Below, in pieces: positions 17,509 to 24,235 of a DNA stretch of 38,877 bases. Under the pieces are notes generated by a model that was not told the DNA's origin, did no database searches, and saw nothing but the letters and a program-made list of their open reading frames with translations. Both the position numbers and the translations under genes were made by a program. The stretch lies in contig CALXRQ010000017.1 of the NCBI GenBank assembly GCA_944390895.1, forward strand, positions 1-38,877. The letters are read 5' to 3'. The number at the start of each line of letters is the position of its first letter. Positions within the stretch are counted from its first letter, which is position 1. This stretch comes from an uncultured Alphaproteobacteria bacterium. Lineage in GTDB: Bacteria > Pseudomonadota > Alphaproteobacteria > RF32 > CAG-239.

Positions 17509-18141
17509 ATGAAAGTTTTAATTGCCGATGATCATGCTTTATTCCGTGACGGTTTAAGTATGCATCTTGAACAAATAGATCCCGACGCGGTTGTGTTTCA
17601 GGCCGGAAGTTTTTCTCAGGCGTTAAAAATCATTGATGACGAGAAAAAGCTCGATTTGGTGATTGTCGATCTGGATATGCCGGACATGTCATGGGAAGAG
17701 GGCATTCAGGAACTGAAGAAAAAATCCAACGGAGCCCGTTTTGTGGTGATTTCGGCGGCCGAAGACGGCAAAAGCATCCGCAAAACCATGGAAAACGGTA
17801 TCAGCGGGTATATCCCCAAACGTTCCGATCCCAAAATTATGACCGGCGCCCTGAAGCTTGTGCTTGACGGCGGAACCTATCTGCCGCCTTCCATTCTGGA
17901 GACGCAGAGTTCGTCTTCTCAGACCCCGCGCGAAAAACGGGAGAAGGGAAAGACCCTGACCAACCGTCAGTCTCAGGTTTTGGGACTGGTTGCGCAGGGA
18001 TTGTCCAATAAGCAGATTGCCTATGAAATGGGTGTCAGCGAGGCGACGGTCAAGCTGCATATTAATGCGCTGCTGCGTTCCATCGGCGCAACCAACCGTA
18101 CGCAGGCCGTAATTATTGCGCAGAAAATGGGCTTGATTTGA
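17509..18141 (+). CDS. Orphan NarL/LuxR-type response regulator
   Basis: 210-residue two-component response regulator. The receiver domain (1-120) has the acidic pair D8/D9 in VLIADDHALFRD, the phospho-acceptor Asp54 in VIVDLDMPD, and the lysine in GYIPKRSD. A short Ser/Gln-rich linker (SSSSQTPREKREK) leads to a LuxR-type helix-turn-helix (about 147-205): LTNRQSQVLGLVAQGLSNKQIA, then VSEATVKLHINALLRSIGA. The ATG at 17509 has AGGAG six bases upstream; GTG 17488 and ATG 17494 lie in the same frame but have no such site. There is no histidine kinase next to it, so the signal is unknown. Single-gene unit ending in a terminator facing lexA. Confidence 0.93.
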   Translation: MKVLIADDHALFRDGLSMHLEQIDPDAVVFQAGSFSQALKIIDDEKKLDLVIVDLDMPDMSWEEGIQELKKKSNGARFVVISAAEDGKSIRKTMENGISGYIPKRSDPKIMTGALKLVLDGGTYLPPSILETQSSSSQTPREKREKGKTLTNRQSQVLGLVAQGLSNKQIAYEMGVSEATVKLHINALLRSIGATNRTQAVIIAQKMGLI

Positions 18142-18166
18142 TTCCGAAACGTTTACGAAATAAACC

Positions 18167-18197
18167 AAAGGCCGCGTATGATGCGGCCTTTTGTTTT
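18167..18197 (+). terminator. Terminator after the response regulator gene
   Basis: Stem AAAGGCCGC (18167-18175) with GCGGCCTTT (18183-18191), seven-base loop, followed by TGTTTTT. Strong for the plus strand; the minus side has only a weak T-run for lexA. Confidence 0.85.
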
Positions 18198-18853
18198 TAG
18201 TTGTAGCTGCGGATGATTCCGGCCAGGATTCCCTGAACCTTAACCCGCCCGGGTTCAAAATGCCGGGTTTCATATTCTGCGTTTCTGGGAATAAGCAGGA
18301 CTTCGTTCTTTTCTTTTTTCAAAACTTTCAGCGTAGCCTCGCAGTCGTCGACCAAAGCCACCACAATATCGCCGTTGTTGGCGTTTTCCGCTTTGCGGAT
18401 GATGGCGGTGTCTCCGTTCAGAATACCGGCCTCAATCATGGAATCTCCCTCAATCGTCAGCGCATAAAACTGTCCTCTGGCGACCATGTCCAGCGGTACC
18501 GAGACGCTTTCGTTGGGGTTGGCAATGGCCTCAATCGGCGTGCCGGCGGCAATTTTGCCGTACAGCGGAATCTCGACCGCGCTGTTCAGTAAGGCTTGTT
18601 CCCTTTTCTTTTCTTCTTCAATAATGGCGCTGGGCTTAAGCTTGGGCAGACGCAGAACCTCAAGCGCCCGGGCTTTGTGCGGCAGTTTTTTTATAAAGTT
18701 TCTTTCGCACAGAGCCTCAATCAGGGCATGAATGCCGGATTTTGATTTCAGGCCGACGGCTTCTTTCATCTCGTCAAAAGAAGGAGAGCAGCCGGTTTCC
18801 TTCAAAACTTTGTTGATAAACATCAGAAGCTTGTATTGTTTTTCAGTCAGCAT
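18197..18853 (-). CDS. lexA: LexA repressor, SOS regulator with self-cleavage site
   Basis: 218-residue LexA. Residues 1-65 are the winged helix DNA-binding domain (LTEKQYKLLMFINKVLKETGCSPSFDEM...SKSGIHALIEAL). The peptidase domain has the scissile Ala103-Gly104 in KIAAGTP, the nucleophile Ser138 in EGDSMIEAG and the general base Lys176 in EATLKVL. RecA filaments on damaged DNA trigger cleavage and derepress the SOS regulon. The ATG at 18853 was chosen because the conserved LTEKQ start follows it directly; the frame extends to 18892 through the operator region. Upstream lies a well-formed promoter with an overlapping alphaproteobacterial SOS box, so autoregulation is expected. Confidence 0.96.
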   Translation of the reverse strand: MLTEKQYKLLMFINKVLKETGCSPSFDEMKEAVGLKSKSGIHALIEALCERNFIKKLPHKARALEVLRLPKLKPSAIIEEEKKREQALLNSAVEIPLYGKIAAGTPIEAIANPNESVSVPLDMVARGQFYALTIEGDSMIEAGILNGDTAIIRKAENANNGDIVVALVDDCEATLKVLKKEKNEVLLIPRNAEYETRHFEPGRVKVQGILAGIIRSYN

Positions 18854-18874
18854 TGGTTTGGCCCCGTAAAAAAT

Positions 18875-18910
18875 AAAGTAGAACAAAATCATCTGTTTTT
18901 GTTCTACTTT
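18875..18910. repeat. 10-bp inverted repeat in the lexA leader
   Basis: AAAGTAGAAC (18875-18884) and GTTCTACTTT (18901-18910) are perfect complements separated by 16 bases. One arm overlaps the SOS box and -10 element. On the minus strand the second arm is followed by ATTTTTT, so the element also looks like an AT-rich terminator for the 18936 gene. Confidence 0.7.
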
Positions 18911-18929
18911 AGTTCTTTTTTCCTGTCAA
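18901..18929 (-). promoter_or_regulatory. lexA promoter with alphaproteobacterial SOS box
   Basis: Minus strand: TTGACA (18929-18924), 17-base spacer, TAGAAC (18906-18901). The LexA operator GAAC-N7-GAAC (GTTC-TACTTTA-GTTC read on plus, 18901-18915) covers the spacer and the -10 hexamer, a classic repressor position. The box matches the GTTC-N7-GTTC consensus known from Rhizobium and Caulobacter. Confidence 0.88.
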
Positions 18930-18935
18930 GTGTTA

Positions 18936-20204
18936 TTAAACGCGGTTGATTTTTCTGTCCTGCATTTTTTTCAACACCTGTGCAGCCAGCGGGTTTTTCG
19001 GAGCGTTCTGCCGGCTCTGTTTGTGACGGACGCTGCCGGCCGCCAGAAGATTATTGTCCTTTTTGTGCAGACGCATGATTTTTTCTCGGTCTTGGGAAGC
19101 CCGCAGCCGGAATGCGTCATTTTTTTCGGAACCGTCATTTGCGGCAATCGTTTCCTGCATAACCGGGTTTTGATAGCGCCGGAAATCGTTGGCCTTTTTA
19201 TAGAGTTCCGGCATCTGCAGAAAAATGCTCATCTCAAAATAAGTTTCCAGCGTCGGCACTTTTTTCAGCATCGGCGCGGCTTGGTTATAAACTTTTTTGA
19301 ATTGTTGACCGCAATATTTTTTCAGCCAGGCGTCGGAATTGAGCGTAGGAATGATTTTGTTCTTTGGTCCCTGTTCCAAAGCGGTCAGGGCCCGGTTGAA
19401 TTTTCCGCCGTTGCCTTGTTTGATGGCAATGGCGATAACGGCGCCCCAGGTGGCCGGATGAATTTCGTCAAAGGCGATGTCGGGATGCTTTTTCATAATC
19501 TGTTTAAGGCTGGTCGGCATCAGGTTCAGATAAACCGTATACACAAACATCTTCTGCCGTTCGGCGCCTTCCTCGGCAAAGTTTTTGTGTGCGGCCTTAA
19601 AGTTGGTCGGATTGACGTTCATAATGTTAAACAGTTTTTTATACGCAGGATTGCTGGGCAGGAAAGCGTTTTCAAACTTGCCTTCGTCCTCGTATTTTCC
19701 GGCCGATACCATAAATTCGTCAATCAGTCGGTTTTTCTTTTCCGCGCTGCCGATAAGCAGGTGGTCAGACAATGATTTGCGGAACTCGTCCGTGCCGTAG
19801 GCCAGAGCATAGGCAATATATTTTCTGACCATATAACCCGAGGCTGAAGACACGCCGAACTGGTGCTGTCCGTAATATCCGTTGCCGGTAGCCACTGCCG
19901 CCGGATTGGAATAGTTGCCTGCTTCGGTGTTGATGCTGATCTGCGCGATTGTCTCGTTATAGGCGTCGCTGCGGCCTTTTTCGGCCATGGCCAGACGCAT
20001 GGGCGGCGTATCGTCGCTGATGTCGGTCCGAGCAAGGTTTTCAATGGGGTTTTTCCGCATATCGTCTTTGGGAGCGGAAGGACGTGCCGATTCTAACGGC
20101 AGCCACGACGCCAGCGTAAGCAGCGCTGCCGGCGCATATTTTTTGAGCTTGTCCAAAAAACTGCGCGAACGCGGCATATATTTTTTTTCTTCTTTTGATG
20201 CCAT
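18936..20204 (-). CDS. Exported or anchored protein with lysozyme-like motif
   Basis: 422-residue protein without a confident family. Basic N-terminus (KKYMPRSRSFLDKLKKY), then one hydrophobic stretch (about 24-38) that could be an uncleaved anchor or signal. Residues 90-125 read INTEAGNYSNPAAVATGNGYYGQHQFGVSS: an acidic residue (Glu94), a Gly-Asn-Tyr turn, and a Gly-Tyr-Tyr-Gly-x-x-Gln segment, the pattern seen around the catalytic Glu of lysozyme-superfamily muramidases and lytic transglycosylases. The remaining region is largely helical, and the C-terminal 80 residues are basic and rich in Q, K and R. AGAGG precedes the ATG at 20204 by five bases; the frame extends 15 codons upstream without support. 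It precedes lexA by 82 bases. Wall-hydrolase activity is inference. Confidence 0.75.
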   Translation of the reverse strand: MASKEEKKYMPRSRSFLDKLKKYAPAALLTLASWLPLESARPSAPKDDMRKNPIENLARTDISDDTPPMRLAMAEKGRSDAYNETIAQISINTEAGNYSNPAAVATGNGYYGQHQFGVSSASGYMVRKYIAYALAYGTDEFRKSLSDHLLIGSAEKKNRLIDEFMVSAGKYEDEGKFENAFLPSNPAYKKLFNIMNVNPTNFKAAHKNFAEEGAERQKMFVYTVYLNLMPTSLKQIMKKHPDIAFDEIHPATWGAVIAIAIKQGNGGKFNRALTALEQGPKNKIIPTLNSDAWLKKYCGQQFKKVYNQAAPMLKKVPTLETYFEMSIFLQMPELYKKANDFRRYQNPVMQETIAANDGSEKNDAFRLRASQDREKIMRLHKKDNNLLAAGSVRHKQSRQNAPKNPLAAQVLKKMQDRKINRV

Positions 20205-20302
20205 CTTTACCTCTTTTGATATTTTCAATTTTATTCCGTTGTTTTTCAAAGACTAATATACTACGGTTTTGTCATTTATTCCAGATAAAATTAAATAATT
20301 TA

Positions 20303-20331
20303 TTGAAAAAAAATCACAAGCTGGTTATAGT
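20303..20331 (+). promoter_or_regulatory. Predicted promoter of lysS
   Basis: TTGAAA (20303-20308), 17-base spacer, TATAGT (20326-20331), 42 bases before the lysS ATG. Confidence 0.6.
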
Positions 20332-20373
20332 GTAACGCAAAAATAATAATCATAGAAAAATTAGGAACCAAGA

Positions 20374-21846
20374 ATGACAATTGAAACCAATGTTCACAGA
20401 GACTCCCGCCTGGCCAAACTGGCGCAGATGCAGGAGCAGGGCTACAACCCGTATCCGTATCGTTTTCGTCCCGACGCCTATGCTCGCGACCTGCAGGAAA
20501 AATATAAGGACCTGCCGGCCGGAACCGATACTGAGGACCGGGTGACCGTTGCCGGCCGCGCCATGGCCGTCCGCAACAGCGGGATGTTTATCGACCTGAA
20601 GGACAAGAGCGGAAAAATTCAGATTTTCTGCCACAAAAGCCATCTCGATGAAAAAAATCTCGCCCTGCTGAAGTGTCTTGACGTTGGCGACATTGTCGGT
20701 GTCAGCGGTTTTGTCCGCCGCACGCCGCGCGGAGAGCTTTCCATTGCCGCCGAAAAGTTCGACATCATCTCCAAGGCGCTGCAAACTCTGCCGGAGAAGT
20801 TTCACGGCCTGACCGACGTTGAGGCGCGTTACCGCCAGCGTTATGTTGACTTTATCATGAACGATGAAGCGCGCGCCGTTTTTGAAACCCGCTGCAAAAT
20901 CACTTCCGCCGTGCGCCGCTATTTTGAAGAACACGGTTTTCTGGAGGTTGAAACGCCGATGCTGCACCCGATTATGGGCGGCGCTAACGCCAAACCTTTC
21001 ATCACTCACCATAATAAGCTTGATATGGATCTCTATCTGCGCATTGCGCCGGAGCTTTATTTGAAGAAACTGGTGGTCGGCGGTTTTGACCGGGTGTTTG
21101 AAATCGGTCGCAACTTCCGCAACGAGGGTATCGACAAGACCCACAACCCCGAATTTACCGCGCTGGAAGCCTATCAGGCCTATGCCGACTACAACGATAT
21201 GGCGAACCTCATCCCTGAGCTTTTGGCCTATGTTGCCGAAAAGGTTTTGGGCACGACGGTCATCAATTTCCGCGGCCATGAGATTGATTTGTCAAAACCC
21301 TTTGTCCGCAAGTCGATGATTGATTTGGTCAAAGAATACACCGGTCTTGATTTCATGCAGGCTGAAACGCTGGAACAGGCGCAGGCCATGGCCAAATCCG
21401 TCGGCATTGACGCGTCTGACTGCATTTCCTGGGGCAAGGTCATTTCCGAGGTGTTTGACGAGAAGGTTGAAGCCAACCTGATTCAGCCGACTTTGGTTAT
21501 GGATATGCCGCGCGACATTTCGCCGCTGGCCAAAACCCATCGTTCCAACCCGCGTCTGGTTGAACATTTTGACGCTTATGTCGCCGGTATGGAAATGGGC
21601 TGCGCATATTCGGAGCTTTCCAATCCGCTGGAACAGTTGGAGCGTTTTGAAGCGCAGGGCGCCGACCGGGAAAAGGGCGACGACGAAGCGCAAATGCTTG
21701 ATGAAGATTTTATCCTTGCGTTGGAAAACGGCTTCCCTCCGACGGGCGGCATGGGTATGGGCATAGACCGTCTGGCCATTTTGCTGACCAATGCCGACAC
21801 TATCCGCGACGTTATCGCTTTCCCGACTTTGCGTAAGAAAGACTAA
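20374..21846 (+). CDS. lysS: Lysyl-tRNA synthetase, class II
   Basis: 490-residue class II LysRS. N-terminal OB-fold anticodon domain ([32 protein letters not shown], residues about 50-90) followed by the class II core: motif 1 around [19 protein letters not shown], motif 2 [21 protein letters not shown], and motif 3 near the C-terminus, [15 protein letters not shown]. The preceding [16 protein letters not shown] block fits LysRS rather than AspRS or AsnRS. AGGA precedes the ATG at 20374. Many Alphaproteobacteria use the unrelated class I LysRS instead, so class II here is informative about lineage. The next gene starts four bases after the stop, so the two are co-transcribed. Confidence 0.96.
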   Translation: MTIETNVHRDSRLAKLAQMQEQGYNPYPYRFRPDAYARDLQEKYKDLPAGTDTEDRVTVAGRAMAVRNSGMFIDLKDKSGKIQIFCHKSHLDEKNLALLKCLDVGDIVGVSGFVRRTPRGELSIAAEKFDIISKALQTLPEKFHGLTDVEARYRQRYVDFIMNDEARAVFETRCKITSAVRRYFEEHGFLEVETPMLHPIMGGANAKPFITHHNKLDMDLYLRIAPELYLKKLVVGGFDRVFEIGRNFRNEGIDKTHNPEFTALEAYQAYADYNDMANLIPELLAYVAEKVLGTTVINFRGHEIDLSKPFVRKSMIDLVKEYTGLDFMQAETLEQAQAMAKSVGIDASDCISWGKVISEVFDEKVEANLIQPTLVMDMPRDISPLAKTHRSNPRLVEHFDAYVAGMEMGCAYSELSNPLEQLERFEAQGADREKGDDEAQMLDEDFILALENGFPPTGGMGMGIDRLAILLTNADTIRDVIAFPTLRKKD

Positions 21847-21849
21847 TCG

Positions 21850-23175
21850 TTGTTTGCTCGCAAAAAGAAAAACGCCTTGGCATCAAAAGGACTGGCTGTG
21901 TTGTCCGCGGGACTGCGCACGTTAGCTTTTACCGCGCTGGTGTTTTTCTTTTTTTATTTTCTGTTTTCGGGTATTATCGAACGTTTTTCGGAACCGGAAC
22001 GCCGGCCCGGGCTGCTTTCGGACATTTCTGTCGGCGAGAGCTGGCCGAGCGGCGAGGAAAATCCGGATGTCTGCCGGGTTGCTTCGGTGCGTCAGTGTTT
22101 TAACCTGAAAAATGACGCCGATTTTCTGTATCAAAACGAGAGCGAAGTCTCGGTGATTATTGAAGAAATTCCTGCGGATTATGCCGCGGCGGAACCGCGG
22201 CAGCCGTCTCCCGAGCAGGAGCTGGCGGCCAGAGTGTTTTATCAGAAACTGGCGGAACTGGAAAACGCGCCGCTGCCGGAAGCCGAGGCCGAAGAAGACC
22301 TGACGGAAAATCTGGCGCCCGAAACGCTGGATAAGATCTACGAGGAAGAGCTGCCGACCGACGTGATTGTGGAGGAACAGGACGATGATTATATTTCTCC
22401 CGAGCTTTTGGCCGAAGGGTATCATGTCTACCGCAATCATAAGGATGTAAAATCGCTCAACATCATTCCCAAATACAAGCCGGCCTATTTCGGAGACAAA
22501 CCGGTAATTGTCGTCGTTATTGACGATATGGGCATTTCTCAAAAACGCACGCATGACATCATTTCGTTGACTGCGCCGTTGACGGCCTCGTTTCTGACTT
22601 ACGGCCGCGCGTTGGACCGCCAGGTTGCGGAAGCTTCCGCCGCCGGTATGGAGATTATGCTTCATGCGCCGATGGAACCGCATTCAAACGCGGATCTCGC
22701 GCCGGATACCCTGACGACGGCCATGAGCGCCGAAGAGGTAAAACAGGGGCTGGAAGTTATGCTTTCCAAGTTTCGCAACATTCGCGGCATCAACAATCAC
22801 ATGGGTTCCAAACTGACGGAAGATATGGAACGGATGAACGCGGTCATGGAGGTTTTGAAAGAAAAAGACCTGTTTTTCCTCGATTCTAAAACCTCAGCCT
22901 TTTCCGTCGGCAAAAAGGCTGCCCGTCAAAACGGCGTTGCCTATGCCACCCGCCACGTTTTTTTGGACAATGAAAACAACGTGCCTTATATTTTGAAACA
23001 GCTTGCCATTGCCGAGCGCATTGCCCGCCGCAACGGTTATGCCGTTGCCATCGGCCACCCCAAAACCGGAACTTATCAGGCGCTGAAAGAATGGCTGCCG
23101 ACGCTGGAGGAAAAAAACATCCGCCTGACGCATTTAAGCGAAGTTGTCGAAGTTTTGCGCAAAAGCCGTCTCTAA
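21850..23175 (+). CDS. Divergent polysaccharide deacetylase (YibQ/DUF610 family), TTG start
   Basis: 441-residue protein with one N-terminal membrane anchor (about 22-42, AFTALVFFFFYFLFSG), an acidic linker (about 60-200) rich in E, P and A, and a C-terminal divergent polysaccharide deacetylase domain (about 215-440). Family marks: VIVVVIDDMGISQKR, LTASFLTYG, AGMEIMLHAPMEP, GINNHMGSKLTED, FFLDSKTSA and GYAVAIGHPKTGT. The domain belongs to the NodB-like superfamily and is expected in the periplasm, but its substrate is not established. Only a TTG start is available near the lysS stop (21850), with a weak AAGAAAG ahead; an ATG is absent before the anchor. It follows lysS by three bases and ends in a terminator shared with the convergent lipoprotein gene. 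Confidence 0.88.
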   Translation: MFARKKKNALASKGLAVLSAGLRTLAFTALVFFFFYFLFSGIIERFSEPERRPGLLSDISVGESWPSGEENPDVCRVASVRQCFNLKNDADFLYQNESEVSVIIEEIPADYAAAEPRQPSPEQELAARVFYQKLAELENAPLPEAEAEEDLTENLAPETLDKIYEEELPTDVIVEEQDDDYISPELLAEGYHVYRNHKDVKSLNIIPKYKPAYFGDKPVIVVVIDDMGISQKRTHDIISLTAPLTASFLTYGRALDRQVAEASAAGMEIMLHAPMEPHSNADLAPDTLTTAMSAEEVKQGLEVMLSKFRNIRGINNHMGSKLTEDMERMNAVMEVLKEKDLFFLDSKTSAFSVGKKAARQNGVAYATRHVFLDNENNVPYILKQLAIAERIARRNGYAVAIGHPKTGTYQALKEWLPTLEEKNIRLTHLSEVVEVLRKSRL

Positions 23176-23176
23176 T

Positions 23177-23217
23177 GAAAAAAGCGCGTTTTCCGGGGAA
23201 GAAAGACGCACTTTTTT
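23177..23217. terminator. Bidirectional terminator between the deacetylase and lipoprotein genes
   Basis: Long imperfect hairpin: AAAAAAGCGCG (from 23179) pairs with CGCACTTTTTT (to 23217) with one mismatch and a partly paired interior. T-runs occur on both strands. Confidence 0.7.
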
Positions 23218-23218
23218 G

Positions 23219-23635
23219 TTAGCGGGAGACCGTGAGCTCGGTTTCGATTGTCTCCGGCTCCAGTTTGTACATTGCGCCGGTTGCCGGGTCGATGATAAAC
23301 CAGCCGATGAGGCCGCCAAATGCCAGATTGCCGAACAGATACCAGCCGCTGGGCGTGCTGTCGATAATCATGTCCTTGGCGGAATATCCGTCTTTTCTGA
23401 TGCTGACGGCATAGGTTTCGCCGCCGAAATAACCGTCGGCTTTTCTGAGCATCACGTTGGTTGGCGACTTTGCGCGGTGCACGATTTTGCCTTTGCGGTT
23501 TTTGATGATAACCCAGGCGTTGTCAGGTTCGGTGGAAATGCTGACCGTCTGGTCGCTCTGCGATACGATGCTGGCACAGGAACACAGACTTGCAGCCATA
23601 GCTCCGGCAGCCAGAAGAGAAAATATTTGTTTCAT
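23219..23635 (-). CDS. PEGA-like domain lipoprotein
   Basis: 138-residue predicted lipoprotein. Signal MKQIFSLLAAGAMAASLCSC with a slightly unusual lipobox (L-C-S-C, lipidated Cys20), then SIVSQSDQTVSISTEPDNAWVIIKNRKGKIVHR and MLRKADGYFGGETYAVSIRKDGY, a PEGA-like beta fold that in other proteins presents at the cell surface. The C-terminal segment GWYLFGNLAFGGLIGWFIIDPATGAMYKLEP is a glycine-rich hydrophobic hairpin common in small lipoproteins of this type. AAGGAG lies 10 bases before the ATG at 23635; the frame extends 13 codons upstream into the T-rich terminator tail. The gene lies immediately downstream of the structured RNA and its terminator, so it may be controlled by read-through. 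Function unknown. Confidence 0.82.
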   Translation of the reverse strand: MKQIFSLLAAGAMAASLCSCASIVSQSDQTVSISTEPDNAWVIIKNRKGKIVHRAKSPTNVMLRKADGYFGGETYAVSIRKDGYSAKDMIIDSTPSGWYLFGNLAFGGLIGWFIIDPATGAMYKLEPETIETELTVSR

Positions 23636-23662
23636 GAATTTCAAACTCCTTGCTTTGCGGTA

Positions 23663-23692
23663 AAACAAAACCACCTTTGAAAAAAAGGTGGT
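23663..23692 (-). terminator. Terminator at the end of the structured RNA region
   Basis: Minus-strand stem ACCACCTTT (23692-23684) with AAAGGTGGT (23678-23670), loop TTTTC, tail TTTGTTTT. It lies between the RNA region and the lipoprotein start, so it is either an RNA gene end or an attenuator. Confidence 0.85.
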
Positions 23693-23917
23693 CGGAGAGT
23701 TCGTAAATCATATAGCATTACATGACTCTTTTAGCCTTTAAGCCGAAGCTTTGGACATACGCTAAAAGCTCCCCGGCCGAAGTCGGGGATATATTCATTG
23801 CCGTTTATGCAAGGCAATTTACGACGTTATATCCTAACGCCGAATGCTATAAGAGCTTACGACAGCTCCGAACCGTTTAAGGTTCTGACCGGAGAAAACG
23901 AAGGTTCCGCCGGCTGA
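23663..23917 (-). ncRNA. Candidate structured RNA of about 250 nt (small RNA or long leader)
   Basis: No credible reading frame covers this stretch, but the minus strand can form many helices. A 9-bp long-range stem TATAGCATT (23851-23843) / AATGCTATA (23719-23711) encloses: GGATATA/TATATCC (23834-23828 / 23793-23787) around ATTGCC/GGCAAT (23818-23813 / 23802-23797); CCCCG/CGGGG (23788-23784 / 23775-23771) with a cUUCGg-type loop; and an 8-bp CTTTTAGC/GCTAAAAG stem (23768-23761 / 23735-23728) with an inner AAGC-UUCG-GCTT hairpin. Upstream, CTCCG can pair with CGGAG, while GAGCT/AGCTC is a mutually exclusive alternative. A strong terminator ends it and a promoter-like pair precedes it. It does not show conserved cores of tmRNA, RNase P, SRP or common riboswitches. 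It may be a small RNA or a regulatory leader for the lipoprotein gene. Confidence 0.6.
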
Positions 23918-23921
23918 GTTA

Positions 23922-23950
23922 AGATTATGAGAAATCGGAAGATTAATCAA
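23922..23950 (-). promoter_or_regulatory. Predicted promoter of the structured RNA
   Basis: Minus strand TTGATT (23950-23945), exactly 17 bases, TAATCT (23927-23922). This predicts a transcript starting near 23915, just ahead of the first helices. Confidence 0.4.
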
Positions 23951-23969
23951 GCAATATTTTGCCGTGGAT

Positions 23970-24003
23970 AAAAATACCCGCCGGCATAAAAATCGGCGGG
24001 TAT
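23970..24003 (-). terminator. Terminator after the 54-residue membrane protein gene
   Basis: Minus-strand stem ATACCCGCCG (24003-23994) with CGGCGGGTAT (23983-23974), ten-base loop, tail TTTTTAT. It isolates the small gene from the RNA region. Confidence 0.9.
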
Positions 24004-24023
24004 CTTAAAGAAAAAGGACGGGG

Positions 24024-24188
24024 TTAATAGTTTGCTTCCTTGACTGCTTTGTCCGTCGCAAAATCGGCCGTCCGCTGCGTGGTGTTTTGAACGCTTTCCA
24101 TAAAGCTGTCCAGATAATGGTTGTCGTAGAGCCATTTGCCGCCAAAGGCCAAACCGGCCAGAATAACCAAAATAACAACTGCTTTCAT
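24024..24188 (-). CDS. 54-residue single-span membrane protein
   Basis: Small protein: residues 2-17 are hydrophobic (KAVVILVILAGLAFGGK), followed by a short polar tail (WLYDNHYLDSFMESVQ...TADFATDKAVKEANY). It is a likely N-terminal anchor with the tail in the periplasm, or an uncleaved signal. Support for it being real: AAGGAG seven bases before the ATG, codon use like its neighbours, and a strong terminator 20 bases after the stop. It lies 47 bases downstream of the sensor-kinase stop on the same strand with no terminator between, so it may be the last gene of the ygiW-qseBC-like operon. I do not recognise a family; small membrane proteins that tune sensor kinases are known elsewhere, which makes its position notable. 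Confidence 0.75.
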   Translation of the reverse strand: MKAVVILVILAGLAFGGKWLYDNHYLDSFMESVQNTTQRTADFATDKAVKEANY

Positions 24189-24235
24189 TTTTTCTCTCCT
24201 TATGATGTTATGCTTTAAGCATAATCCCTCAGTGT

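Noticed and set aside
20350..21279. 309-codon frame antisense to lysS
   Set aside because: lysS is certain and the antisense product has shadow composition with no family motif.
23663..23917. tmRNA, RNase P RNA, SRP RNA or 6S RNA
   Set aside because: No tag frame, T-loop or CCA end, no P4 core, no SRP tetraloop domain and no 6S-like single long bubble; the several nested helices fit none of these.
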